This document shows positions 10,256 through 21,778 of a stretch of DNA of 64,000 nt, piece after piece. Position numbers and translations under genes: made by a program. Under the pieces are notes generated by a model. That model was given only the letters and a program-made list of their open reading frames with translations, had not been told where the DNA came from and made no database searches. Positions within the stretch are counted from its first letter, which is position 1. Every line of letters starts with the position of its first letter. The DNA is from Rana temporaria (Eukaryota > Chordata > Amphibia > Anura > Ranidae), in contig NC_053491.1 of NCBI RefSeq assembly GCF_905171775.1, positions 136,522,483 to 136,586,482 on the forward strand. Direction: 5' to 3'.

Positions 10256-10500
10256 CAGCCATTTTTAGGCCGCCACTGGTTCTCCAAAACTTGGCCCCCA
10301 GAAATTCTCTTAAATTTTTTCACCCAGTCTTCATCACACCTCGTGCTGCACCCCATCATGGCAGCTGCCCAGGTCTGGGACCACACTTGAACAGGACAGA
10401 CACTGTTCTTCACCACAGACAATCAGGCCACAGCCGACATCATCAATTAAGGTAGATCTAAGTCACTCCCCATCACTTCCTGCGCAGGCTCGCGCAGCTG
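10256..10500 (+). pseudogene. RNase H domain remnant (DIRS/Ngaro type)
   Basis: In one frame (codons from 10256) the translation reads HWFSKTWPPEIL, then LHPIMAAAQVW, then FFTTDNQATADIIN and GRSKS. This matches the order of motifs in the RNase H domain that follows reverse transcriptase in DIRS/Ngaro-group retrotransposons. It includes the catalytic Asp in TDN (codon 10418-10420) and the IIN-x-G-x-S segment. Two in-frame stops break it: TGA at 10388-10390, where a Trp or Gly region is normal, and TAA at 10448-10450. Its job would be to remove RNA from the RNA:DNA hybrid. No reverse transcriptase motifs are found upstream. The assignment is from recalled motifs and not a search. Confidence 0.7.
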
Positions 10501-10518
10501 TCACTCCGTCACCAGTTA

Positions 10519-11571
10519 ATGCAAAAAGCAGCAGGCAAATGCAAAAAGCAGCTGATGCGCTTTCCTATTCCAACCTTGGAATGGATGTTTTTTCCAGCAA
10601 GAGCCTGGAGCCGACCCAACAACTATCCCTGTCCCACCATGGACATTGCTGACGATGGACTGAAGTCACATCTTACCAACGCAATCCAACTTATTAACCA
10701 CTCCTTGGCACGCAACACACTGAAGGCCTATCGCACTGCTTGGAACACTAATCGCAAATTTTTGGCCCCTTGCCCCGAAGCAGCAGTTGGACACATCCTA
10801 GCCTTCATATCGTATTGCCACATGCAGCTGACCATTTCTCAATACTATCACGCCATATCTAGATGGCATCCAGCATTTCCTGTCCCTGCAGGACCCCAGT
10901 AAACCGTCAGTATTCTCGAGCCCATGCAGTCAAGTCCCTCCTACAGGGCATACAGAAGCACCAACCTGTAGTCAGTGGCAAGCGCCTACCTTTCAAGAGT
11001 CCCATCTTTAGGGACATGTCTAAAATCCTTACTCGTTCCCTGTTTAGGGCTTTGCCCAGACTAGTCACCCGAACAGCCATCTACCAGGCCTTCTACGGTT
11101 CCCTACAACCTAGTGAATTTAGTCAGCGGCTCCGGCAGTCACACACTGCTCCGACGCCACCCGACTCGCTTTCGAACCACTACACTCTCACAGTCTGCAA
11201 ACGCAACAAACCAGCCCCTGGGGTTGACATCAACCTGTTTCAGACTGACAACACCTGATGCCCAGTGACGGTGCTCGACCCACTACTGCTCCATCTACCC
11301 AGCCAATCTGATGGTAGCTCGTTGCTACCCTTTCTAAACCAGCTCCCTGAGCCAGTGTGTCAAGCATGTCAGAATCCTCCTAAGTAACTTGGGCTTCAAA
11401 CCCCAGTCAGTTCTCTGGACATTCTTTGGAGCAGCCTCAGTTGCCTCCCAACAGGGAGTACCAGACTACGTAATCAAGATACCAGGCTGATGGAAGTCTC
11501 CTTGTTTTGCCACATACATCCCAAATCCTCATGAAGGAATGGCACAAGCCTTTACCAAGCTGGCTAAATAA
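10519..11571 (+). pseudogene. Broken tyrosine recombinase of the retrotransposon
   Basis: The first frame (10519-10902, 127 codons) carries the SAM-like core-binding segment: NTLKAYRTAWN at residues 66-76, then AFISYCHMQLT and YYHAISRWH. A shift of frame near 10895 leads into 10863-11258, with LLQGIQKHQ, GKRLPF and FYGSLQPSEF. That last motif is box I, where the family has Arg in LRPSE. Here codon 11106-11108 is CAA (Gln), consistent with a CpG change from CGA. A further shift returns to the first frame. The HSFR box is damaged near 11415-11430, where the Arg is missing. GVPDYVIKIPG is followed by TGA (11488-11490) where Arg is usual before Trp, and the catalytic Tyr survives in ATYIPNP (codon 11515-11517). 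The stop is TAA 11569-11571, overlapping an AATAAA. The enzyme would cut and rejoin DNA for integration, but this copy must be inactive. Confidence 0.8.
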
Positions 11572-11622
11572 ATACAAGAAATCAATATAAACAATATAAA
11601 CTATTTCCCTATCTGAGTCTTT

Positions 11623-11748
11623 TGCCCCCTTTTCTTGGCATACTGACCAGACCACCAAGGCACACTTCAGGTCTATTTATGTTGTAAGTCTTGTCGCGTG
11701 TTTATGTGATCCACATCTCTCTTGGTCAGAGGGTAACGACCATAAATA
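11623..11748 (+). repeat. Split direct repeat B1
   Basis: Starts TGCCCCCTTTTCTTGGCATA and ends GACCATAAATA. It matches B2 except for T versus C in CTCT[T/C]GGTC. It directly abuts A2, sharing ATA. Confidence 0.95.
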
Positions 11749-11910
11749 AGAAGGCCAGTATGGTGGCCTGAGTTTATGGGAGGAGCCCGGAGGGTATTTA
11801 AGCAGCCCACTCACACATGCTCTTTGTCGGTTCAGTGTGCGGTACTACACGTCACTGGGCCGACTCTTCCCAGCTCACCTCATGTCCGTGAGTCTGCGCA
11901 TTCAATCGCA
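11746..11910 (+). repeat. Split direct repeat A2
   Basis: Second copy of A1 (164 of 165 identical), placed between B1 and B2 as expected for the proposed circular intermediate of split-repeat retrotransposons. Confidence 0.95.
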
Positions 11911-11995
11911 TTCGACACCCTCCCCCCCTTCCCTTTTTCAGGGCACTTCTCAGCATATCCTTCTTCAATTAACTACCCATTACTTACCTTGGGTA

Positions 11996-12121
11996 TGCCC
12001 CCTTTTCTTGGCATACTGACCAGACCACCAAGGCACACTTCAGGTCTATTTATGTTGTAAGTCTTGTCGCGTGTTTATGTGATCCACATCTCTCTCGGTC
12101 AGAGGGTAACGACCATAAATA
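11996..12121 (+). repeat. Split direct repeat B2
   Basis: Second copy of B1 (125 of 126 identical), forming the 3' terminus. It runs straight into ATATACACATATATATA. The 85-bp linker from A2 (11911-11995) has no copy at the 5' end. Confidence 0.95.
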
Positions 12122-12136
12122 TATACACATATATAT

Positions 12137-12640
12137 ACCGTATTTATCAGCCTATTGTGCGCACCCGCGTATAGCGTGCACCCCTACTCTGGACGTGAAA
12201 TTACTGAATTTTATTTATTTTTTATTACTTACAGTTTTGGTGTCTTGCCTGGCGTCCATCGGCGGCCTTGTCCGGTCTGGCGTCGGTCTGCGACCTTCGT
12301 GGTGTCCTCCCCGCTGCCCCTGCGCTGTCTCTGAGCCGATCCCTGCTTCCCGCGCTGTGTTTGAACGCCGCCGCCGCCGCCATATACCGAGCGCAGTACA
12401 CTCGGGCACGCTCGGCTCCTCTCGCATAATCTAGAAGGGAGCCGAGCCTGGCCGACTGTACCCGAGTATACTGCACTCGGTATATGTCTGCGGCAGCGTT
12501 AAAACACAGCGCGGGAAGCAGGGATCGGCGGCAAAGTTCAAACACAGTGCGGGAAGCAAGTATCGGCGTATATCGCGCACCCACAATTTTGCCCTGATTT
12601 TAAGGGCAAAAAAGTGCGCGTATACGCCGATAAATACGGT
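12137..12640. mobile_element. TIR element ending CCGTATTTATC
   Basis: Left end ACCGTATTTATCAGCCTATT. The right end, read reversed, is ACCGTATTTATCGGCGTATA. The next bases also pair loosely (GTGCGCACCC / CGCGCACTTTT). Inside, a GC-rich zone has an inverted repeat around GGAGCCGAG/CTCGGCTCC (about 12410-12445), and ACCGAG..ACTCGG pieces pair across the centre. TA repeats flank it, so any TA or longer target duplication is hidden. I recall this family as common in vertebrate genomes but cannot assign a superfamily. No transposase is present. Confidence 0.8.
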
Positions 12641-12850
<210 letters not shown>

Positions 12851-13007
12851 ATTGTTGTTAATATTCATTTTTAACCCACTGGTGTTGAAATTAGGAAGAA
12901 ATAAGCCTTCTTCCTCTTATCACACCAGCTTCTCTCCCAGATTCTCCACCTCTGAGCTGGTGAATCTGGAAGGGAGATATTTCAGGTGAAGAGCTGTGAA
13001 ATCTTCA

Positions 13008-13185
13008 GATCACGGTTTATTAAACTGGCCGTTTGTGACAAAACATCCATGTGCTGTGATGTGAAGTGAAGAATGTGTTCTCTGCTCCTTATCACAGTTT
13101 ATTAAACCGGCAATGCTCTGTGATAAGCAGTGATCAGCCGTGATCATCATGATCTCTGCTTATCACGGTTTATTAAACATACACC
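13008..13185. repeat. GTTTATTAAAC-containing inverted-repeat region
   Basis: Three copies of CACGGTTTATTAAAC / CACAGTTTATTAAAC at about 13012, 13085 and 13163. Between them are CTGTGATAAGCAGTGATCA and TGATCATCATGATC inverted pieces. It is the same motif family as 5215-5345, read in reverse. Not identified. Confidence 0.45.
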
Positions 13186-13189
13186 TCAA

Positions 13190-16100
13190 TCCATGGATGT
13201 GCCGACACCTTTCTTTTTTCCATGGACTACTTTGGCTGCAGTCCAGGCAGGCACCCAGGTTTGTACAGCAGTATGTGAGATCTTGCAGGCTACTTAGGAG
13301 TGGTGGGTACCCAGCCTTCTCTTCCACTGCAGCTGTTTGCCTGTGTTACCAGAGCTGTCCTGGACCTCACTGAAAGGGACAATGTGAGGATAATCACAAG
13401 TAAATGTTTGAGTTCTCAAATGTTCTATTGCAGTAGTAACCCCTCAGCTGAAGTCTTATAGAGACTTTGCTATGCAGACACATGTTACCCTGATTGAACC
13501 CCAGAGACTCTGCTGTGAAGAGTGTATGTTGTTGCAGCTTGCATAATCTGTTTTGTATTATTGTACATGTGTGCATACATGCTCTGTGCCATCCTGACCC
13601 TGTTTTGCATTATTGATTTTAACTTTACATCTGTTTCGTTAATGGCAATCTACAGTTACTCTCTATCTGATCATTTGGCTAATTACCCATTCTGTTACAG
13701 CATGACATCATGTTTGATGTCACAGCACTTCCTTTGTAACGACAATACTGAAGCACTGTATCCTCTTTGTGTTTACTAGCATTGTTTCAAATCCTGGGCT
13801 TCGAACTGGACTCAAGAAAAACTGTCTGGGACCTGAGAGAACCACTAAGTCCTAGTTCCATTTTAAAATAATGCTGGGACAAATTGATGCTGTCTTAGAA
13901 CCATTTTAAAATGGCAACATGTACGTGGTTTAAAAGCAGTTTTAAAACCCCATTAAAGTAACTGACAGGAGCCCGGTCATTGACAGGGCAACTTAGGCAG
14001 AATATTACAGCTCAGTTGATGTCTAAGGGGCTAAGATACAGCCTTCTTACTTCCATGAGGATAGCAAAGTTTGTCGAAGCAGTGTACCTGCCTGTCAAAT
14101 CATAAGGGAAACTGCAATTGTAGGCAGCTGGTCTCTAATGGTTAAGGGCCATGGCAGTACAGACAATGTACGTGTAGCAGATTCTCTGTGCCTGTTTTTA
14201 TCTTTATTAATGTCAGTTGAAGAGATGGGGGGAGGCAAAGCTGCTACCTTGCCTAGGGCCACATTCTGCCTTAGTCCATCCCTGGTGAGAGACGGGAAGA
14301 AATATTTCCTTTATTATGCCCTCTCCATTAATAACTTGAGTGGTATGATACATGTGTACATGATTGTGTCATATATGAGCAAGAATCTTAGTCCAGGAAG
14401 TAGATGCTGACCTTGGCGTATAACCTAATAAAGGTGGGGATGACAAATTAAGTGTTATTTGAGACAAGGAAAAACGCATATATTGAGAGTCCAAGGGCCG
14501 CACACCCCAAAATGTTGTAGAGACAAAAATGGAGAAATTCCCCCCGGGGGCTTTTAAGCGACATATTGTGTAAGGTATATTAAATTCAAAGACATGGAAA
14601 TATATAAAAAAATTCTTTACTAGGTTTCTGTATCACGAGTAATGAAGATGCAGATAGTTGTAATATAAAATACATTCAGGTTACAGAAGGTTTTATTATT
14701 TCATATTACTTAGCATGCATGCACTTGGCATGAAAAATATATATTTGATGCTAGGCGCACTGTAACCTCTATTGCAAGGCATACACAAATAAGTTCTTGC
14801 ATTACTCTTAGTGCATTCTTCATTAAAATAACACTAATACAGAACAAACTCGTACATTTTTACATTTTATTTACTCGTTCTATTATTCCTGTTTTAATAT
14901 CAGTAACCCTCATCTTCAACCCAATAACTGTGGGACATGAGAAATCTAATTTCTCAGTGATGCATAGGTTTTAAATAATCACAGATAAATACATAACATT
15001 TTTTATAATTTAAAGTTATAGCAGTTTTAAACTCTATGTGAACCTGAGTTCTACTTTAGTATACATTTTGCTGCACTGTACTTTTTCTTCTGTTTCAAAG
15101 GAAACTAGTTAATTCATTATTATTCTGTCAAAACATTCTTTTAAGGGCAATACATCAAAGTGTATGATCAACACACAAAAAAACTTTGTCGTAGTGTTAT
15201 ACTGTGAAGACATGCAGTACATGGTTCTCTTGGTGTTTTGCAAGTTGACCAATATTTCCTTTATGAATGCCATATTATGGCATCTGCAATGAGACCTGCT
15301 GTGTGATTGTTTGGATATAAATTATACATGTAATACCGTATATAGTATACATAAAATACATTTATTAGAGTAATGGCTTTGTATTGATGCCATTCTGTTA
15401 GCAGAATGCAAATTGCAAATGGGAAACCTTAATGCTGTATTCCTGAGTATTTGGGCAATCTCAAGCATGTCAAAATCCAAAAATCAGGGGTAGCAGTTAA
15501 GATAGGCTTTCATAATTCTTTTTTTTTTTTTCTAAAATTAGCCCTTGAATATGAGATTTTTCTAAAAATAACTATCAAGTGTACGTGCAGTTACTCTTTA
15601 ATGAACTAACGAGCCCTGGCATTATAAAATCATGCACAAGCATAATAATCCCTAATAACAGCAGCGTTTTACTATATTCCACTATTATTATACTTAACCT
15701 CTACCATAATTATAATATATATCATCACTAGTAGAACTATAAGAATCCCCAACAGCATTTTCATATCTTCCACCTCTTACAGCATTATAATGTGCCCAGT
15801 TAGCATTATAATATCCTCAGTAGCATAATTTAAAATACTTGAGTGGAGCTGTTATATTATTACCACCAGCCAACATTATACAAGGTATCCCCTATATTAT
15901 AATATTATATACGTTCCCCTGCATTATAATCCCCACCATTACAACTTTACCATACAGCCACAATTATAACAGGATAAATAATCTAAGAAAGCCGCATCTG
16001 CCAGCTTGTATTCCTGCTGCTCCTCTTGCTGGGATGGTGACTGTTTTCTCTATGTGGGAGGTGACCAAGGTATAGATAAGCACCGCTCTTGGGTTTTTGG

Positions 16101-16455
16101 TAAAATTGTGTTTCTCGTGTCCTTTTGGCAGACAGGCAGGAGACTATAGTGTTATTGGTAATGTTAACAGGGGGTAAGGATTAATTCACCGAGAAGTGAA
16201 GTGGGATCATTTAGAAACGTCTGTGCCATTTTCAGTAAACCTTGTATTTTATTAACTAGTTATATGATAATGGCTATGGCAGGCCCAAGCCATGTGGTAC
16301 TTTGGTGGCAGCAGGTCCCTGTATGAGGTTCAGAATTACACACTGTGCAACTTTGCTGTAGTCAATTAATAAAGCAGACCTTTACCCCAATCATAAAAAA
16401 CATAAAAAGTTTTAAAGGGTAAATCAAAAAATATATATTTACTAACTTTTTCCCT
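13190..16455. other. Unique sequence without recognisable gene
   Basis: Only short open frames (up to 94 codons), with no family resemblance and no splice context I would defend. 15610-15980 is a stretch rich in ATTATA/CATTATAAT motifs that could be a very degenerate tandem repeat. The rest looks like ordinary intergenic or intronic DNA. Confidence 0.45.
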
Positions 16456-17465
16456 TTAACCAGTTAAGCCCCGGACCAATATGCAGCCTAAAGACCCAAG
16501 GTGTTTTTACAGTTCGGGACTGCGTCGCTTTAACAGACAATTGCGCAGTCGTGCGACGTGGCTCCCAAACAAAATTGGCGTCCTTTTTCCCCCCACAAAT
16601 AGAGCTTTCTTTTGGTGGTATTTGATCACATCTGCGGTTTTTAGTTTTTGCGCTATAAACAAAAATAGAGCGACAATTTTGAAAAAAATGCAATATTTTT
16701 TACTTTTTGCTGTAATAAATATCCCCCAAAAACATATATAAAAACATTTTTTTTCCTCAGTTTAGGCCGATACGTATTCTTCTACCTATTTTTAGTAAAA
16801 AAAATCGCAATAAGCGTTTATCGATTGGTTTGCGCAAAATTTATAGCGTTTACAAAATAGGGGATAGTTTTATTGCATTTTTATTAATTTTTTTTTTTTT
16901 ACTACTAATGGCGGCGATCAGCGATTTTTTTCGTGACTGCGACATTATGGCGGACACTTCGGACAATTTTGACACATTTTTGGGACCATTGTCATTTTCA
17001 CAGCAAAAAATGCATTTAAATTGCATTCTTTATTGTGAAAATGACAGTTGCAGTTTGGGAGTTAACCACAGGTGGCGCTGTAGGAGTTAGGGTGCACCTA
17101 GTATGTGTTTACAACTGTAGGGGGGTGTGGCTGTAGGAATGACGTCATCGATCGTGTCTTCCCTATAAAGGGAATGACGCGATCGATGCGCCGACACAGT
17201 GAAGCACGGGGAAGCCGTGTTTACACACGGCTCTCCCCGTTCTTCAGCTCCGGGGAGCGATCGCGACGGAGCGGCTATAAACAAATAGCCGCGCCGTGGT
17301 CCCGGATCGCTCCCCGAGCGGACCCGACCTCCGCATGTAGCGGGGGGGGGGGTCCCGATCGGACCCCCCACCCGCTAATAGGCGAGGACGTACATGTACG
17401 CCCATGTGCCTGTACGTGCCATATTGTGGACGTATATGTACATGCGGGGGTCGGGAACTGGTTAA
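16456..17465. mobile_element. Complete TTAA-flanked element, copy 1
   Basis: Bounded by TTAA at 16456-16459 and 17462-17465. The left end is TTAACCAGTTAAGCCCCGGA. The right end reversed is TTAACCAGTTCCCGACCCCC, so the terminal inverted repeat starts TTAACCAGTT. TTAA target sites are the mark of piggyBac-type transposases, but the element (1010 bp) encodes none. Subterminal GTACGTACATGTACGC-like text and GGCGATCAGCGAT... are shared with 24653-25657 and, in part, with 35590-36218 and 4405-4690. The 86-codon frame at 16830-17090 recurs in copy 2 only because the DNA is repeated. Confidence 0.85.
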
Positions 17466-18159
17466 TGCCGTAGGATGTGTATATCCAGTGCTCTAAAACT
17501 GGGGTTCGTTTTCAGTAAGAGCAGAGGATTCCTTCTCTCTTTACTTCACAGAATGTTTGCGCAGAACCCGGGTCTTGCCCCAGGGAACATGTATCAATGG
17601 AAAAAATGTTTTAAAAACTGTCGTTTTTTCTGGAGCAGTGATTTTAATGATGCTTAAGGTGGAAAAAAAAAAAGGAAAATTCCTTTAAATATCGTACCTG
17701 CTGGGTCTCTATAGTATGCCTGTGAAGTGGCACATGTTTAGAACTGTCCCTGCACAAAATGAGATTACTATAAGAAAAAAGTTTTAAAACTGCTTGCGGC
17801 TTTAATGTAATGTCTGGTCCCTGCAATATGGATGAAAATCATTTAGAAAAATAGCACAGACACAGACAGTACACACACCACGTAGCTTTAGGTGCACACT
17901 GCAGAGGACACAGGCAGTACACACCACGTGAGAATACTGCAGCTAGCACAATCATCTGCCTGCCAGTAAATTAGGAAGTGCAGCTCTAGCTAAACTATAC
18001 AGTGTATAAATATATATAAAACACCTGGGATGCATATATATTCTCTACACACTGTAACTTTAACTGACTAGCCTGCCTGCCTGCTCTATTTACCTACAAA
18101 AAATGACACTCTCTCTCTCTCTCTTAACCACCGCAACACACTACACAAGGCCGACCTGC
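17466..18159. other. Unique sequence with a short (CT)n
   Basis: Nothing gene-like. A pure (CT)n of about 16 bp lies at 18109-18124, and a near-repeat GACAGTACACACACCACGT / GGCAGTACACACCACGT at about 17865-17930. Confidence 0.45.
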
Positions 18160-18480
18160 AGGCGGCCTTTTATAGTGTGGGGCGTGTACTAAACCCCCTG
18201 AGCCAAAATTGGCCAAAGCCACCCTGGCTTTGGTCAATTATGGCTCTCCGTTTTTTGCAAGCTGTTATTGGCCAAGCATGCGAGTCATAGTGCATGCTTG
18301 GCCAATCATCAGCCAGCAATGCACTGCGATGCGGCAGTGAATTATGGTCTGTGAAACGCCACTTGAATTTGGCACGAACGGCCCAAAACATTCGTAATTC
18401 GACGAACGATCAAACATACGATGTTCTAGACGAACATGAGTTTGACTCGAATACGAAGATTATCCCTAGTCTCAAAGTTT
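18160..18480. repeat. Hairpin-rich dispersed repeat
   Basis: Contains TTGGCCAAGCATGC (18268-18281) and its exact reverse complement GCATGCTTGGCCAA (18292-18305), separated by 10 bp. Just before them, TTGGCCAAAGCCA pairs with TGGCTTTGGTCAA. The second half is rich in TTCG/CGAA (ATTCGTAATTCGACGAACG, GACGAACATGAGTTTGACTC). I take it as a non-autonomous DNA element but see no target duplication. Limits are approximate. Confidence 0.5.
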
Positions 18481-18489
18481 ACCAATGAG

Positions 18490-19437
18490 ATCTCGCTGGA
18501 AGGTACTGGTGACATAACCTTCTGAGGAAGCAGCCTTGGCTACATCACCAGTGACTTACTAAAGCAGGTACAAGGAAAAATGCTGCCAAGGGTTCATTTT
18601 CATTTGGTTTACATGTACCATATTTTTCATTTTTTTTCCCCTTCTAGTTCTGACTGTGATATAAATATCTTTACATGGTCTTAAAACAGTTAAAATAAAA
18701 AATGAAAATGTTCCTGCTGCTTAGGCCTGTAATAGCTTCAGGCATCTGTTTGAATGACAAGTTAATTGTAGACATTGTTTCAGCTTGATACAGTGTGTTG
18801 AATCAACATTCTACGATTATACATAAAATAAGTCTTCATTTAAAGTAAATACCCAGCACTGAGAGGGGTAAAATGTTTCAATTAGCTTCTTTCTGGAATC
18901 CGAGCAGTTCCAGTGTATCACCAACTGTGAAATTCATTTCTAAAAGCAAACCTATAGGAAAAATACATTTACATTAATTCTCCCTAATGGAAGGAAGTAC
19001 TTTATACCAGTGGCTCTCAAGCCACAGGGCTTGTTGACAAACCCTGCATTCATGTTAGTTGTGGCTCACCCACATGAGGGAGCTTAAAAAATCTCAATAC
19101 TACCTGAATAAGGAAACTCAATTATATAGACTTACAAAGTTAGAAAAATGCATGCACACATATACGATTATATTTATTATTCAGAGCCCATGATGTGTGA
19201 TTTAGATTTCCTCATTCTTGCTGCCCAAATTTAATTGGAACTGATTTGGAAGCTAGAGTGATGTACTCTATAACTAGAGGACAGCTATACTTATACCAGG
19301 AGTAATGTAATATAGCACAGGTGTCTACTGATTCCTAAATGAATGACCAGAAATCTTAACTGAAAATAACCCCATTATTTCCAAAGATTAATAGGTAGTA
19401 ATATATGAATATTTTATTTTAAATTCAATAATGTGCA
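18490..19437. other. Unique sequence; possible hAT-end fragment at 19011
   Basis: CAGTGGCTCTCAAGCCACAG at about 19010 resembles the left end of CAGTGGTTCTCAA-type hAT elements. No matching right end or duplication is visible. The remainder is unremarkable. Confidence 0.35.
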
Positions 19438-19937
19438 TTAAAGTGGATGTAAACCCTCACATATACCTAGTGAAGTGAGCAGCCTCAGTTGATACAGAGA
19501 TGAAACAAATCTCCCTACATAAGTTTTACATGTATATCTGCTGTCTTCAGCTTTATATACTGTTTAGAAAGTGTACACTGTGTTAGGAGATTTTCTCTTC
19601 CTAGTTAGTACTGCAGTGAAGCCTGGGCATACAGCCAAGACAGCTGATTTGAGGAAAGGCACACACCCCCTCTCCTCATAGGTAGATACGTTCAGCTCTG
19701 TCCCTTCAGGGATTCATTCGGGCTCTGTTAATTTATTTATAGCATCCTCCCCAACACAAAACCCAGGCTACTTTTATCATATGTGAAGGAGAACTTGTCA
19801 GGAGTATCAGGCTGATAACAGAGGAACGAAGCAGGAGACAGCTACAGGACACAGTGCTTTGAAGAGAGATAACAACACACTGCAGATATATGTGCCCAGC
19901 TCCCATTTGATGAATCAGTTGTACATCCACTTTTTAA
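19438..19937. mobile_element. TTAA-flanked element, TIR TTAAAGTGGATGTA
   Basis: 500 bp between TTAA sites (19438-19441 and 19934-19937). The left end is TTAAAGTGGATGTAAACCC. The right end reversed is TTAAAAAGTGGATGTACAAC. The shared AAAGTGGATGTA is the inverted repeat. No transposase. It belongs to a set of short TTAA elements ending AAAG..G-TGTA (see 21265, 41358, 41851). Confidence 0.85.
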
Positions 19938-20011
19938 GTCCAAAGAGGGTTTTTTTTTTGTTTCTTGGTTCACGTCACCTTAAACTTAGTCGTCCTTCTT
20001 TGTTAGATTCA

Positions 20012-20929
20012 TTAACAACTTGATGACTGCCTACCTCAGATATACTGTGGCAAAGTGGTCCCACTGTTCCAGATCACATGCATGTACGTGATCCGGCTCT
20101 CCCAGGTAGGAGGGGCTCATGCACGCGCCCACTGCCTAGGCTGTTCTGTCATTCATTCCAGCACACACCGGTCAGCGGATCCTGCTAATGATTCGGCCAG
20201 AACTGCTGATTGGCTGAGTGAACGACAGACAAGAGCCCTGTGTAGGTAAACAACAGGGAGTAAAAACCAGCACATTGTTTAGTGAAAACACCACACAGTA
20301 AACACAGTAAACATTGTTAGGCACACAGTTAACACTTTGATTGCCTCTAAATGGTAACCCTTTTCCAGCCAGTATCATTAGTATAGTGACAGCATGTAGT
20401 ATCAGCACTGATCACTGTATTAGTGTCACTGGAGATGTCAGTGTCATTTAGTCAGTTCCAACCCAGAGTCAATTAGTGTCCGGTTACCTGCTGCACTATC
20501 ACAGTCCCACTATAAGTCATTGATCACCACCATTACTAATATAAAAAAATCCAGTATATATACCATAGTTTGTAGATACTATAACTTTCACACAAACCAA
20601 TTAATATACACTTACAGTATTGGGATTTTTTTAATACCAAAGACATGTAGCAGAATACATTTTGGCCTAAATGTATGAGGAAATTCGATTTTTTTTATTT
20701 TTCTTTTATTGGATATGTTTTATAGCAGAAAGTAAAAAAATGATTAATTGATGATAAAATGCCACCAAAGGAAAGCTCTATACGTGTGTAGAAAAAATTA
20801 TATAAATTTCATTTGAGTACAGTTTTGCATTACGACGAAATTGCTAGTTAATATAGCACAGTGCTGAATAGCAAAAAGATGGCCTGGTTATGAAGGGGGT
20901 AAGATATTTTGGGCAGTTTAAGTGGTTAG
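20012..20929. mobile_element. Older TTAA-family element
   Basis: The left end TTAACAACTTGATGACTGCC resembles the TTAACCACTTGCCGACCGCC start at 50780. The right end reads GGCAGTTTAAGTGGTTAG, the inverted counterpart with TTAA mutated to TTAG. Internally GATCACATGCATGTACGTGA is a palindromic segment. AAAGGAAAGCTCTAT matches, in reverse, the AGAGCTTTC block of the 16456 family. Divergence of the ends suggests an old copy. Confidence 0.65.
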
Positions 20930-21264
20930 TCATACACTCTAAAACTTATTGGCCATGTTATACACAGAGAAAAACATACATTTCTTAATTGTTAGCTCCA
21001 TAACAGCAGTGGACACAGGCTGCTTTGCTCTGGTCAGTTGACATCACTGCTTAATTATATAGAGTTAATGTCAAGCAACGTGGCAAAATGCTTATACTGT
21101 AGTACACAGCCAATCTGCCCCTTAGGATTTGTGGTATGTTGTTATGTAGCTGTATTATTATAGTTGCAAAAACTCCAATTAAATGAACAAGCCCAAAACT
21201 AAGGAAAGACATAGTTTTGGATCAAAACCCATACAGTTCTGGCAGGTTAAGACCTTCATAAATA

Positions 21265-21778
21265 TTAAAGGGTTACTACTATAGGAAAAATATTTCTTTA
21301 AAATAATAAACATGTTATACTTACCTCCACTGTGCAGTTCGTTTTGCACAGAGTGGCCCCGATCCACGTCTTCTGGGTTCCCTCTGCGGCTGTCTCTGAT
21401 CCTCCCCGCAAGAACTCGCCACATTCATGTGAGAGAGCTCGCATGGTGATGAGTTCTTGCGGGCGCGCCCCTGTGATGCAGCGAGCGGCCATAGCCGCTC
21501 ACTGTATCACTCGGCCCTGCCCCTCGGCACGCCGTGTCACTGGATGTGATTTACAGCAGCGCCAGCCAATGGCTGTGCTGCTCTCAATCCATCCGCTGTA
21601 GCCAATCAGCGGCCAGGCTGAGCGGCGAAGAGGATCTCGGGACCGAGCGCGGGACTTTCGAGGGGTCAGGTAAGTAAAACGGGGGCTGGGGGGGGGGCCG
21701 GCATCATCAGATGTTTTTTCACCTTAATGCATAGATTGCATTAAGGTGAACATTTTTTTTTCATTACAACTCCTTTAA
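21265..21778. mobile_element. TTAA-flanked element, TIR TTAAAGGRGTT
   Basis: 514 bp between TTAA 21265-21268 and 21775-21778. Ends: TTAAAGGGTTACTACTATAG and, reversed, TTAAAGGAGTTGTAATGAAA. Near the right end CACCTTAATGCA/TGCATTAAGGTG form a hairpin. A GC-rich core contains CCAATGGCTG and GCCAATCAGCGGCC segments. No coding frame of note. Confidence 0.85.

Larger units (their letters stand above)
6568..12121 (+). mobile_element. Non-autonomous Ngaro-type tyrosine-recombinase retrotransposon
   Basis: About 5.55 kb with split direct repeats in the diagnostic order A1 (6568-6732), internal region, B1 (11623-11748), A2 (11746-11910), linker, B2 (11996-12121). This arrangement is known for Ngaro/PAT-group retrotransposons, which integrate with a tyrosine recombinase instead of a DDE integrase. 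A1/A2 differ at one of 165 positions and B1/B2 at one of 126, so this insertion is recent. The proteins encoded are nonetheless broken: an RNase H remnant (10256-10500) and a recombinase remnant (10519-11571). No reverse transcriptase or Gag is recognisable. The space upstream holds a T/C-rich leader and a 2-kb minisatellite. It sits between (TA)n tracts and has no obvious target duplication, as expected for this class. The recent copy with old genes implies it was mobilised by another element's enzymes. Confidence 0.85.

Noticed and set aside
6568..12121. Reading A1/A2 as ordinary LTRs of a Gypsy or ERV element
   Set aside because: The B repeats flank A2 and no TG...CA ends, primer-binding site or DDE integrase are seen. 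The tyrosine-recombinase and RNase H remnants fit the split-direct-repeat class instead.
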